NCBI RefSeq assembly: GCF_030708455.1
Contig: NZ_JAUYWF010000001.1
Coordinates: 1-64,000, forward strand
Reading direction: 5' to 3'
DNA length: 64,000 nucleotides
Source: Halomonas sp. SSL-5
GTDB taxonomy: Bacteria; Pseudomonadota; Gammaproteobacteria; Pseudomonadales; Halomonadaceae
The notes under the pieces are model-generated. The model did not search any database. It saw only the letters and a list, made by a program, of their open reading frames with translations, and was not told where the DNA came from. Shown piece by piece: positions 8,790 to 17,167 of the stretch. Position numbers and translations under genes: made by a program. Each line of letters opens with the position of its first letter. Positions within the stretch are counted from its first letter, which is position 1.

Positions 8790-9749
8790 ATGATTAACAT
8801 GAAGGATTTTCTCAAGGGCAGTGGCTTCATCCAGCCGATCTGGGTATTTGTCATCGCCATCACCGTCTTCTTCAGCTTCATGTCGGAGTACTTCCTTTCC
8901 GTCGGCAACCTGAGCAATATCCTTGTCCAGACCTCGACCATCGGGCTGATCGCCCTGGGCATGACCTACGTGATGATCAACGGCAACATCGATCTCTCGG
9001 TGGGCGCCGTCCTGGGCCTGGCGGCATCCCTGTCGGTCGGCCTTCAGGACTATGGCATCACCATCGCGGTCATCGCCGCCCTGGCATCGGGCCTGGTACT
9101 GGGTGCCATCAATGGCCTGATCGTCTGGAAGACCGGCGTCAACGCCTTCATCGTGACGCTGGGGGCCATGATCGGTGTCCGTGGCCTCATCTTCGTCTAC
9201 ACCGAAGAGCAGTCCTTCTACGCCACCAATTTCGCCTTCTCCGACTTCGGCACCGCCTCGATCGGGCCGTTTCCCGTGCTCGCCATCATCTTTCTCATCT
9301 GCACCCTGGTGATGCACCTGGTGCTGAAGAAGACCGGCCATGGTCGCAATACCTTTGCCGTGGGCGGCAATCCCGAGGCCGCCCTGGATGCGGGCATCCG
9401 CATCGGCCGCCACATGATGATCAACTTCATCATCGTGGGGTTCTTCGCCGCCCTCGCCGGGGTGCTCCTGGCGACCCAGATGGGGGCCGCCACGCCGAAC
9501 CTGGGCCGTGACTACGAGCTCTGGACCATCACGGCCGTGGTGCTCGGCGGCACCAAGCTGACAGGGGGATTCGGCAGCATCACCGGCACCCTGGGCGGCG
9601 TGCTGGCCATCGGCATCCTGCGCAACGGCATGAACCTGATGCAGGTACCGGCCTTCTACGTGCTGGTCATTCTCGGCGTCATCCTGATCTCGGTGCTGAT
9701 CATCGACCAGCGGCTCAACGTCCATGCCAGCAAGGGAGTCAGCATATGA
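8790..9749 (+). CDS. ABC sugar-type permease, RbsC family (second copy)
   Basis: A 319-residue paralogue of the preceding permease with the same landmarks (INGNIDLSVGAVLG and GRNTFAVGGNPEAA). A longer open frame extends upstream, but it runs through the first permease gene and lacks the expected hydrophobic start, so the ATG at 8790 with GGTGA before it is used. The stop overlaps the ATPase start by four bases (ATGA), indicating translational coupling. Confidence 0.88.
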   Translation: MINMKDFLKGSGFIQPIWVFVIAITVFFSFMSEYFLSVGNLSNILVQTSTIGLIALGMTYVMINGNIDLSVGAVLGLAASLSVGLQDYGITIAVIAALASGLVLGAINGLIVWKTGVNAFIVTLGAMIGVRGLIFVYTEEQSFYATNFAFSDFGTASIGPFPVLAIIFLICTLVMHLVLKKTGHGRNTFAVGGNPEAALDAGIRIGRHMMINFIIVGFFAALAGVLLATQMGAATPNLGRDYELWTITAVVLGGTKLTGGFGSITGTLGGVLAIGILRNGMNLMQVPAFYVLVILGVILISVLIIDQRLNVHASKGVSI

Positions 9750-11320
9750 GCACTGCAGCCATGAACCGGAACACCGCTCACGGTGCGAGTTCCTCGAGCC
9801 CCGTCCTGTCATTGATCGACATCACCAAGAAGTTTCCCGGTGTGGTGGCCCTGAACAAGGTCAGCTTCGACGTCAGGGCGGGCGAGGTCCATGCCCTGCT
9901 GGGCGAGAACGGCGCCGGCAAGTCCACCCTGATGAAGGTGCTGGCCGGCAAGCACCAGCCCAACGGGGGGAAGATCATCCTGGCGGGCGAGGAGAAGTCC
10001 TTCGAGAACCCCAAGCAGGCCAAGAAGAGCGGCATCGTGCTGATCCACCAGGAGCAGTCGCTGGTCCCCGAGATGTCGGTGGCGGAGAACATCTTCCTGG
10101 GCAGCCTGCCGCTGAAACGGGGTAATCGCGTCGACTGGAAGAAGCTGCATGCCGACAGCACCGAGATACTCCAGCGCCTCAAGTGCACCTTCAGCTCCCG
10201 CGACATGGTCAGCAACCTCTCCATCGCCAAGAAGCAGATGGTCGAGATCGCCCGCGCCCTGGTCTTCACGCCCCGGATCGTGGTCTTCGACGAGCCGACG
10301 GCATCACTGACCGATCACGAGAAGCCGGTGCTCTACGACATCATCCGCAACCTCCAGGAGCAGGGGGTCGGCATCGTCTACATCTCGCACCGCATGGACG
10401 AGATCTTCCACCTCTCTCAGCGCATCTCGGTCCTGCGAGACGGCGAGTACAACGGGACCCTGAACACGGCCGAGACCAGCGAGGATGAGGTCACCAAGCT
10501 GATGATCGGCAGGACCCTCGAACTCGATCATGCCAGCAAGCCCAGCGAGTTCGGCGAGAAAATGCTGGAACTGCGTCACCTCACCGTGAATGGGGTGTTC
10601 GAGGACATCAGCTTCAACGTCCGCAAGGGCGAGATCGTCGGCATGTACGGCCTGGTCGGTGCGGGCCGTTCCGAGGTCGCCGAGACGATCTTCGGTCTGC
10701 GTCAGCCATCGGCCGGCGAGATCCTGCTCGAAGGCAAGGCCGAGACGATCCATTCCAGCCACGATGCGGTGGTCAAGGGCATCGCCCTGGTCCCCGAGGA
10801 TCGCAAGGATCAGGGCCTGATCCTCGGGATGAACTGTCGCGACAACATGACCCTCTCGGCGCTTGGCAGTGTCTCCTCCATGGGCTTCATGAAGACCGGG
10901 GAAGAGAGGGTCGTCTACGACAAGTACCAGCAGGCGATGAAGATCAAGACGCCCAGCTGGCGCCAGAAGGTCGGCAACCTCAGTGGCGGCAACCAGCAGA
11001 AGATCGTCATCGGCAAGTGGCTGCATACCCATCCCAAGCTGCTGATCCTGGACGAGCCGACCCGCGGCATCGACGTGGGCTCCAAGGCCGAGATCCATGC
11101 GCTGATCAAGGAACTGGCCCGGTCGGGCTATGCCGTGTTGGTGATCTCGTCGGAAATGCCCGAGGTGCTGGGTGTCAGCAACCGCATCATCGCCATGTAC
11201 GACGGCCGGGTGACGGCGGAATTCGACGGCGATGCGGTATCCGAGGACAAGCTGGTTCAGGCCATCACCGGGCAGTACGTCACGGACGCCCGCGGGCCTG
11301 CCCCCGCGGCCTCGGCCTGA
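9746..11320 (+). CDS. Sugar-type ABC transporter ATPase with two nucleotide-binding domains
   Basis: A 524-residue protein of the RbsA/MglA type. Domain 1 (about residues 20-255) has Walker A GENGAGKST near residue 53 and Walker B VVFDEPTAS. Domain 2 (about 275-510) has the degenerate P-loop GLVGAGRSE, the signature LSGGNQQK and the DEPTRGIDVG motif, all typical of this family. It powers import by the two preceding permeases. The gene overlaps the permease by ATGA and is followed after about 50 bases by catabolic genes on the same strand, linking uptake to breakdown. Confidence 0.93.
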   Translation: MSTAAMNRNTAHGASSSSPVLSLIDITKKFPGVVALNKVSFDVRAGEVHALLGENGAGKSTLMKVLAGKHQPNGGKIILAGEEKSFENPKQAKKSGIVLIHQEQSLVPEMSVAENIFLGSLPLKRGNRVDWKKLHADSTEILQRLKCTFSSRDMVSNLSIAKKQMVEIARALVFTPRIVVFDEPTASLTDHEKPVLYDIIRNLQEQGVGIVYISHRMDEIFHLSQRISVLRDGEYNGTLNTAETSEDEVTKLMIGRTLELDHASKPSEFGEKMLELRHLTVNGVFEDISFNVRKGEIVGMYGLVGAGRSEVAETIFGLRQPSAGEILLEGKAETIHSSHDAVVKGIALVPEDRKDQGLILGMNCRDNMTLSALGSVSSMGFMKTGEERVVYDKYQQAMKIKTPSWRQKVGNLSGGNQQKIVIGKWLHTHPKLLILDEPTRGIDVGSKAEIHALIKELARSGYAVLVISSEMPEVLGVSNRIIAMYDGRVTAEFDGDAVSEDKLVQAITGQYVTDARGPAPAASA

Positions 11321-11373
11321 TGTGCTCACGCGAACCGCGCCGGACCTTCCCACGCAATCACGAGGACACCACC

Positions 11374-12453
11374 ATGATGCCCTTCATCTACAACGGCCTG
11401 CCGTCACGCGTCATCTTCGGCCAGGGAACCCTGTCCCGACTCGCCGACGAGGTCCGTGAGCTGGGCTGCCACCGGGCCCTCGTCCTGTCAACGCCCGAGC
11501 AGGCCGGCCAGGCCCGCGAGGTGCTCGCCCAACTGGGCGAGCTCGGGGCCGGCCTCTTCGCCGAGGCCAGGATGCACACCCCGGTCGAGATCACCGACGC
11601 GGCGATGCGCCATCTGGAGGAACTCGAGGCGGACTGTACCGTGGCCATCGGGGGCGGCTCCACCATCGGCCTGGGCAAGGCCATCGCCCTGCGCACCGGC
11701 CTGCCCCAGGTGGCGATCCCCACCACCTATGCCGGCTCCGAGATGACGCCGATCCTCGGCGAAACCCGGGACGGCCTCAAGACGACCCAGCGCACCCTCG
11801 AGGTACTCCCCGAGGTGGTGATCTACGACGTCGACCTGACGTTGGGTCTGCCGGTCGGCATGTCCGGTACCAGCGGCATCAATGCCATCGCCCATGCGGT
11901 GGAGGCGCTCTACGCCAAGGACCGCAACCCGGTGGTCTCGCTGATGGCGGAGGAGGGTATTGCGGCCCTGGCGCGCAGCCTGCCAGTGATCGCCAAGGAG
12001 CCGGCCAACCAGGAGGCGCGTTCGGATGCCCTCTATGGTGCCTGGCTGTGCGGCGCCTGCCTCGGCTCCGTCGGGATGTCGCTGCACCACAAGCTCTGCC
12101 ACACCCTGGGCGGCTCCTTCGACCTGCCCCATGCCGAGACCCATACCATCGTGCTGCCCCACGCCGTGGCCTACAACGCCGGGGCCGCCCCGGAGGCGAT
12201 GTCCCGCATCGCCCGTGCGCTGGGCAGCGACGATGCGGCCGGCGGGCTCCATGACCTGGCGCGCGCCGTGGGGGCGCCCCTGGCCCTGGCCGACATCGGC
12301 CTGCAGGAGAGCGATATCGACCGGGCGACCCAGATCGCCACGAGCAATCCCTACTGGAATCCCCGCGAGATCGAGGCCGAGGGCATCCATCGCCTCCTGA
12401 GCGATGCTCATGCCGGCCGTCGACCGACCCCAAGGGAGGTGACCGACGCATGA
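11374..12453 (+). CDS. Maleylacetate reductase
   Basis: A 359-residue iron-containing-type alcohol dehydrogenase of the maleylacetate reductase group: nucleotide-binding GGGSTIGLGKA, a PTTYAGSEMTP segment and the conserved histidines of HAVEALYAK and LHHKLCHTLGG. It reduces maleylacetate with NAD(P)H to 3-oxoadipate, the step after ring cleavage of hydroxyquinol. It is in the same run of genes as a hydroxyquinol dioxygenase, which supports the assignment. GAGGAC precedes the double ATG; the first is used. The stop overlaps the amidohydrolase start. Confidence 0.92.
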   Translation: MMPFIYNGLPSRVIFGQGTLSRLADEVRELGCHRALVLSTPEQAGQAREVLAQLGELGAGLFAEARMHTPVEITDAAMRHLEELEADCTVAIGGGSTIGLGKAIALRTGLPQVAIPTTYAGSEMTPILGETRDGLKTTQRTLEVLPEVVIYDVDLTLGLPVGMSGTSGINAIAHAVEALYAKDRNPVVSLMAEEGIAALARSLPVIAKEPANQEARSDALYGAWLCGACLGSVGMSLHHKLCHTLGGSFDLPHAETHTIVLPHAVAYNAGAAPEAMSRIARALGSDDAAGGLHDLARAVGAPLALADIGLQESDIDRATQIATSNPYWNPREIEAEGIHRLLSDAHAGRRPTPREVTDA

Positions 12454-13814
12454 AGACCCTGCTGACCCATGCCACCGTGGTGACCATGGACCCCGAGATC
12501 GGCGATCTGGCCGATGGCCAGGTGCTGGTGGAGAACGATCGTATCCTGGCGGTTGGCCAGGACCTTCCCGCCGAGGGGGCCGAGGTCATCGACTGCCGGG
12601 GCGGCATCCTGATCCCCGGGCTGGTCAATGCCCATATGCATACCTGGCAGACGGCCCTGCGCGGCGTCGCCGCCAACTGGACGCTGCTCGAGTACTTCGG
12701 CCACGTGCATCGCGGCCTGGCGACCCTGTTCAGCCCTGATGACATCCATATCGCCACGCGCATGGGGGCGCTCAACCAGCTCAACTGCGGTACCACCACC
12801 CTGGGCGACTGGTGCCACAACAACCCCACGCCCGAGCATACCGATGCGGCGATTCGCGGGCTCGAGGCGTCCGGTATCCGGGCGCTGTTCTTCCATGGCT
12901 CGCCCAAGCCGGACCCCAAGCCGGGCCAGCCGCACTTCAGCGAGATTCCCCATCCGCGAAGCGAGGTCGAGCGACTGCTCGCCGGCCCGCTGGGGGATCG
13001 CGAGGGGCGCGTGACCCTGGGCCTGGCCATCCTCGGGCCGCACTACTCCACCCTCGATGTCACCCTGCACGATTTCGAACTGGCCAGGGAGTTCGGCCTG
13101 GTGGCCTCCATGCACCAGGGCGGCGGCAAGGCGGTCACCGCCGGTGGCTGGGACGTGATCGAGGAGAAGGGACTGCTGGGGCCGGACATCAACATCGTGC
13201 ATGGGCAGAGCCTCAGCGACGGGCAACTGGCGCGGTTCTGCGAGAAGGGCGTGACCTTCTCCATCGCCCCCGAGAACGAGATGACCCAGGGGCACGGCTT
13301 CCCGATCACCGGCCACGTTCGCCGGCACGGCGGCGTCGTCTCCCTGGGGGTGGATCTCGAATCGGTGATCTCCGGGGACATGTTCACGGTGGCCCGGATG
13401 GCGCTGGGCATGCAGCGCTCGCTGGACAACGACGCCTCGCGGCGCGAGCAGGGCAGCATCCCCGACACCTCGACCATCCGCACCCGCGAGGCGCTTCAGT
13501 GGATCACCGTCGACGGTGCCCGCGCCCTCGGGCTCGGGGAGCGCATCGGCAGCCTGACGCCGGGCAAGCAGGCCGACATCGTGCTGCTGGACAGCGGTCG
13601 GCTGAACATGCAGCCGGTCAGCGATCCGGTCTCGACCGTGGTCATGCAGGCGAGTCTCGCCAATGTCGACAGCGTCATGGTGGCGGGAGCGTTCCACAAG
13701 CGACACGGCAAGCTGCTGGCGGACGTCGAGGAGGGGATCTGCCGCCTGGCAGCCTCCGGTCACCGCATCTACGCCGAGCTTCAGTCACGCCAACAAGAGG
13801 GGGCGTCACAATGA
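12450..13814 (+). CDS. Amidohydrolase of the TRZ/ATZ/cytosine-deaminase group, substrate unknown
   Basis: A 454-residue member of the metal-dependent amidohydrolase superfamily (COG0402-like). Visible metal-site candidates are HMH near residues 62-64, a histidine in SMHQGG near 222, a histidine in VHGQS near 250 and the aspartate of LGVDLES near 302. The usual HxxE after the third histidine is replaced by HQGG, and the fourth His motif is VHG rather than AHC. This departs from atrazine hydrolases and guanine deaminases. The gene is translationally coupled on both sides (ATGA at each end), so it must serve the hydroxyquinol route. No known hydroxyquinol pathway I can name uses such an enzyme. 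Confidence 0.8.
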   Translation: MKTLLTHATVVTMDPEIGDLADGQVLVENDRILAVGQDLPAEGAEVIDCRGGILIPGLVNAHMHTWQTALRGVAANWTLLEYFGHVHRGLATLFSPDDIHIATRMGALNQLNCGTTTLGDWCHNNPTPEHTDAAIRGLEASGIRALFFHGSPKPDPKPGQPHFSEIPHPRSEVERLLAGPLGDREGRVTLGLAILGPHYSTLDVTLHDFELAREFGLVASMHQGGGKAVTAGGWDVIEEKGLLGPDINIVHGQSLSDGQLARFCEKGVTFSIAPENEMTQGHGFPITGHVRRHGGVVSLGVDLESVISGDMFTVARMALGMQRSLDNDASRREQGSIPDTSTIRTREALQWITVDGARALGLGERIGSLTPGKQADIVLLDSGRLNMQPVSDPVSTVVMQASLANVDSVMVAGAFHKRHGKLLADVEEGICRLAASGHRIYAELQSRQQEGASQ

Positions 13815-14713
13815 CAACCACCACCAAGGTAGCCTGGGTTGGCCTTGGCAAGCTGGGCTTGCCCATGGCAACGCGGATCGCCGCGGCCGGCTATCCCGTC
13901 CAGGGATTCGACCTCAGCGCCGAGCGGATGGCCCTGGCCGAACAGGTCGGCATCACGGCACACGATGACCTGGCCTCTGCCGTCGAGGGCTGCCGCCTGG
14001 TCTTCGTCTCGATACCCGATGACCGGGCACTGCTCGGCCTGACGCTGGAGAGCGGCCAGTTGCTGGCGAAGCTGGCGTCGGGCAGCGTGCTGGTCGAGAC
14101 CAGCACCGTCAGCATCGAGGCCTCCGCCAGGGTGGCCGCCGCCGCCGAGGAGCATGGCATCGCCTACCTGCGCAGTCCGGTGTCGGGCAACCCGGTCGCC
14201 GCCGAGTCCGGCACCCTGTCGGCCATGGTCTCCGGCCCGCGCGAGGCGCTGGATGAGGCCGTGCCCGTGATGTCCACCTTCACCAAGGCCCAGTACTGGC
14301 TGGGTGACGAGGAGCAGGCGCGCTACGCCAAGCTGGCGATCAACCTGATGATCGCGGTGAGCGCCGGGATGATGGGCGAGGCCCTGGCGATGGCCCGCAA
14401 GGGCAACATCGGCTGGGAGGCGATGCTGGACCTGATGGCCGACAGCGCCGTGGGCTCGCCGATGGTCAAGTACAAGACCCAGCCGCTGAAGGACCGCGAC
14501 TTCACCTCCACCTTCTCGGCCGCCCAGATGGCCAAGGACCTGGACCTGATCCTCGGCTGTGCCCATGGGGACGGCGTCGCCGTGCCCCTGGCCGCCCAGA
14601 TGCGCGAGGCCTACAGCTCGCTGATCGGCACGGGGCACGGTGAGGATGACTACATCGCCACCATCCACCATACCGAGCGCCTCTCCGGGCTGCCGGCCAT
14701 CGAGAGGAAATGA
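13811..14713 (+). CDS. NAD(P)-dependent beta-hydroxyacid dehydrogenase family protein
   Basis: A 300-residue protein of the 3-hydroxyisobutyrate/tartronate-semialdehyde reductase family. It has an N-terminal Rossmann motif (GLGKLGLPMA), the substrate loop SPVSGNPVAAESGTL (a variant of the usual DAPVSGG) and the catalytic-lysine helix YAKLAINLMI. Members oxidise or reduce short beta-hydroxyacids and related alcohols. Its role here is open: it could oxidise a ring or side-chain hydroxyl of the imported substrate. It starts inside the amidohydrolase stop codon and ends five bases before the dioxygenase gene. Confidence 0.85.
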   Translation: MTTTTKVAWVGLGKLGLPMATRIAAAGYPVQGFDLSAERMALAEQVGITAHDDLASAVEGCRLVFVSIPDDRALLGLTLESGQLLAKLASGSVLVETSTVSIEASARVAAAAEEHGIAYLRSPVSGNPVAAESGTLSAMVSGPREALDEAVPVMSTFTKAQYWLGDEEQARYAKLAINLMIAVSAGMMGEALAMARKGNIGWEAMLDLMADSAVGSPMVKYKTQPLKDRDFTSTFSAAQMAKDLDLILGCAHGDGVAVPLAAQMREAYSSLIGTGHGEDDYIATIHHTERLSGLPAIERK

Positions 14714-14717
14714 CCCC

Positions 14718-15581
14718 ATGCGGAACCTGAATGCCGAGAACATCACGGATGCCGTGATCGAGCAGTTCGCCGGCTGCAGTGACGAGCGCCTGAAGAGCAT
14801 ACTGAACAGCCTGGTCACCCACCTGCACGCCTTCATCCGTGAGGTGGAGCCCACCGAGCAGGAGTGGACCCAGGCCATCGACTTCCTGACCCGCACCGGC
14901 CAGATGTGCGACGACAAGCGCCAGGAGTTCATCCTGCTCTCCGATACCCTGGGCGTGACGATGCTGGTCGATGCCATCAACCACCAGACGTCCGACCCCA
15001 TGGTGTCGGAAAGCACGGTGCTGGGTCCCTTCTACGTGGCCGACCCGCCCCAGGCTGCCCAGGGCGAGTCGATCGACTGGAACGTCGAGGGAGAGCCCTT
15101 CTTCGTGGAGGGGCGGGTGCATGACGGGCGCGGCGAGCCGCTGGCCAATGTCGTGGTCGATGTCTGGCAATCGGACAGCGAAGGGTTCTACGACGTCCAG
15201 AAGGAGCTCGAGAGTGCCTCGCTGCGGGCCCGATTCACCACCGACGACCAGGGACGCTATGCCTTCTGGACGGTGACCCCCTCACCCTATCCGATCCCCA
15301 CCGACGGCCCGGTCGGCCAGATGCTGGAGATCACCGGCCGACATCCCTACCGGCCGGCGCATGTGCACTTCATGCTGATGGCCGAGGGCTTTGAAACCCT
15401 GGTGACCCAGGTCTTCGCCGAGGACGATCCCTACCTCGACTCCGATGCCGTCTTCGGCGTCAAGGATTCCCTGGTCAGGGCGTATGAACTGCTGCCGCCG
15501 GGAAGAGCACCGGATGGACGGTCGATGGAAGTCCCCTTCCGCCATCTGACATACGACTTCGGCCTCAAGGCGAGCCGCTAG
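14718..15581 (+). CDS. Hydroxyquinol 1,2-dioxygenase (intradiol)
   Basis: A 287-residue intradiol dioxygenase with the N-terminal helical dimerisation domain seen in catechol and hydroxyquinol dioxygenases, then the beta-sandwich with iron ligands: Tyr in SEGFYDVQ, Tyr in PSPYPIP and two His in RPAHVHFM. It opens 1,2,4-trihydroxybenzene to maleylacetate. The pairing with maleylacetate reductase favours hydroxyquinol over catechol. The ATG at 14718 has GAGAGGAAA upstream; the longer open frame lies over the previous gene. Confidence 0.92.
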   Translation: MRNLNAENITDAVIEQFAGCSDERLKSILNSLVTHLHAFIREVEPTEQEWTQAIDFLTRTGQMCDDKRQEFILLSDTLGVTMLVDAINHQTSDPMVSESTVLGPFYVADPPQAAQGESIDWNVEGEPFFVEGRVHDGRGEPLANVVVDVWQSDSEGFYDVQKELESASLRARFTTDDQGRYAFWTVTPSPYPIPTDGPVGQMLEITGRHPYRPAHVHFMLMAEGFETLVTQVFAEDDPYLDSDAVFGVKDSLVRAYELLPPGRAPDGRSMEVPFRHLTYDFGLKASR

Positions 15582-15636
15582 TCGCATCGCAAGACGAAAC
15601 CACCCAGAAACCACCATCCAGCAAGAGGAAAGCGAC

Positions 15637-16227
15637 ATGACTGTCATCGATAACCACGCGGTCGAGACCCTGTTCACCGAGGCACGTACCCATAACGTCT
15701 GGACGGATCAGGAGGTCAGCGAGGAGAAGCTGCGCGAGCTGTATCGCCTGATGCATTTCGGCCCGACCTCCATGAACTGCCAGCCCCTTCGCGTGCTCTT
15801 CCTGAAGAGCCAGGAAGCCAAGGAGAGGCTCAAGCCGGCACTGCTTCCCGGCAATCAGGAGAAGACCATGAAGGCGCCGGTGGTGGCCGTGCTGGGCTAT
15901 GACACCGAGTTCTACCAGCACCTGCCGCGCATGTTCTCCCACAACAAGGATGCCAAGTCGCTGTTCGAGGGCAAGACGGACTTCATCAACGCCACGGCCT
16001 TCCGCAACAGCTCCATCCAGGGGGGCTACTTCATCCTGGCCGCCCGCGCCCTGGGGTTGAATGCCGGCCCGATGTCCGGCTTCAACAATGCGGCCGTGGA
16101 TGAGGAGTTCTTCCCCGATGGTCGGGTGAAGAGCAACTTCCTCTGCAATCTGGGCTACGGCGATGCCTCGGCGCTCTTCCCGCGCCAGGATCGGTTCGAG
16201 TTCGACGAGGTCTGCCAGTTCCTCTGA
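15637..16227 (+). CDS. RutE-like nitroreductase-family flavoprotein
   Basis: A 196-residue FMN-dependent reductase close in pattern to RutE (malonic semialdehyde reductase): LFTEARTHN near the start, then FGPTSMNCQP, AFRNSSIQG and GLNAGPMSGF. In an operon with hydroxyquinol dioxygenase, an attractive but unproven role is reduction of 2-hydroxybenzoquinone to hydroxyquinol, because hydroxyquinol oxidises readily. A malonic semialdehyde-type substrate made by the amidohydrolase branch is the other option. AAGAGGAAAG precedes the ATG. It is the last gene before a strong terminator. Confidence 0.85.
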   Translation: MTVIDNHAVETLFTEARTHNVWTDQEVSEEKLRELYRLMHFGPTSMNCQPLRVLFLKSQEAKERLKPALLPGNQEKTMKAPVVAVLGYDTEFYQHLPRMFSHNKDAKSLFEGKTDFINATAFRNSSIQGGYFILAARALGLNAGPMSGFNNAAVDEEFFPDGRVKSNFLCNLGYGDASALFPRQDRFEFDEVCQFL

Positions 16228-16294
16228 CAGGGCCGAGAGGCTGCCACTTCGGTACGCCGAGGCAGGCACGGGACACTGCAGGTTCCTCCGATTT

Positions 16295-16320
16295 GGGCCG
16301 TGTTAGCACGGCCCTTTTTT
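16295..16320 (+). terminator. Rho-independent terminator ending the hydroxyquinol operon
   Basis: GGGCCGTG pairs perfectly with CACGGCCC around a TTAG loop and is followed by six T residues. It ends the long run of genes that begins with the solute-binding protein at 6589 and separates it from the TauE-type permease gene. Confidence 0.93.
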
Positions 16321-16349
16321 ATTCTCTTCCGGAAATCACGAGGCGTCAT

Positions 16350-17087
16350 ATGGCGTATGACTGGCAGTTCATTGTATTGATCATCATCGCCGTGCTGATT
16401 ACCGGCATCTCCAAGTCGGGATTCGCCGGGGGCGTCGGGGTGGTGGCGGTACCGCTGATCTCGCTGAAGGCCAGCCCGGCCTTCGCCGTGGCCGTCATGC
16501 TGCCGCTGCTGATCGTCATGGATGTCTTCAGCCTCAAGGCCTGGTGGCGCCACCGGGTGGGGGCCGTGCTGTGGCTGATGTTCCCCCCGGCGGTGCTGGG
16601 CGTGGTGGTCGGCTACCTGACCTATGGCCGCGTCGATGAGGCCCTCCTCAAGGTGGTGCTGGGGGCGTTCTCGATCCTGTTCGGCCTGTGGGGACTGTTC
16701 AAGCCCTTCCGCGGCCGCGTCATGCCGGTCTGGGTCGGCGGGCTGAGCGGCGGCATCGCCGGCTTCACCAGCTTCATCGCCCATGCCGGGGGCCCGCCGC
16801 TCAACTTCTACCTGCTGCAGTGCCGGCTCTCCAAGGAGCAGTTCCTGGGAACCGCCGTGGTCTTCCTGGCCGCCACCAACCTGGTCAAGCTGGTGCCCTA
16901 CGGCATGCTCGGCCTGCTGAATGTCGAAAACCTTACCATCGCGCTGCTGCTGATCCCGGTGGCCTGGCTGGGCGTGCGCCTGGGGCTGGTCATACAGAAA
17001 CGGCTGAACGGTGAGCTCTTCTTCCGGATCATCCTGGGCCTGCTGATCCTGCTGGGCATTCGGCTGATCGTTGACGGCTGGGGATAG
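16350..17087 (+). CDS. TauE/SafE-family membrane permease
   Basis: A 245-residue protein with seven or eight predicted membrane segments and the family's paired glycine-rich motifs (GISKSGFAGGVGVVAVP and the second-half GLSGGIAGFTSFIAHAGGPP). Members move sulfite, sulfoacetate, taurine breakdown products or other organic anions. It is separated from the operon upstream by a terminator, yet lies before the regulator on the same strand. It may export or import an intermediate of the hydroxyquinol route; the sequence does not say which. The start at 16350 gives a normal N-terminus. Confidence 0.85.
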   Translation: MAYDWQFIVLIIIAVLITGISKSGFAGGVGVVAVPLISLKASPAFAVAVMLPLLIVMDVFSLKAWWRHRVGAVLWLMFPPAVLGVVVGYLTYGRVDEALLKVVLGAFSILFGLWGLFKPFRGRVMPVWVGGLSGGIAGFTSFIAHAGGPPLNFYLLQCRLSKEQFLGTAVVFLAATNLVKLVPYGMLGLLNVENLTIALLLIPVAWLGVRLGLVIQKRLNGELFFRIILGLLILLGIRLIVDGWG

Positions 17088-17167
17088 TCGCGTTGGCGAC
17101 GCGTTTGCCGCCAGGCGCGAGGCGGCGCTATCTTGTGGCTCTCCCTCCATCCTGCCCCGAGGCGACC

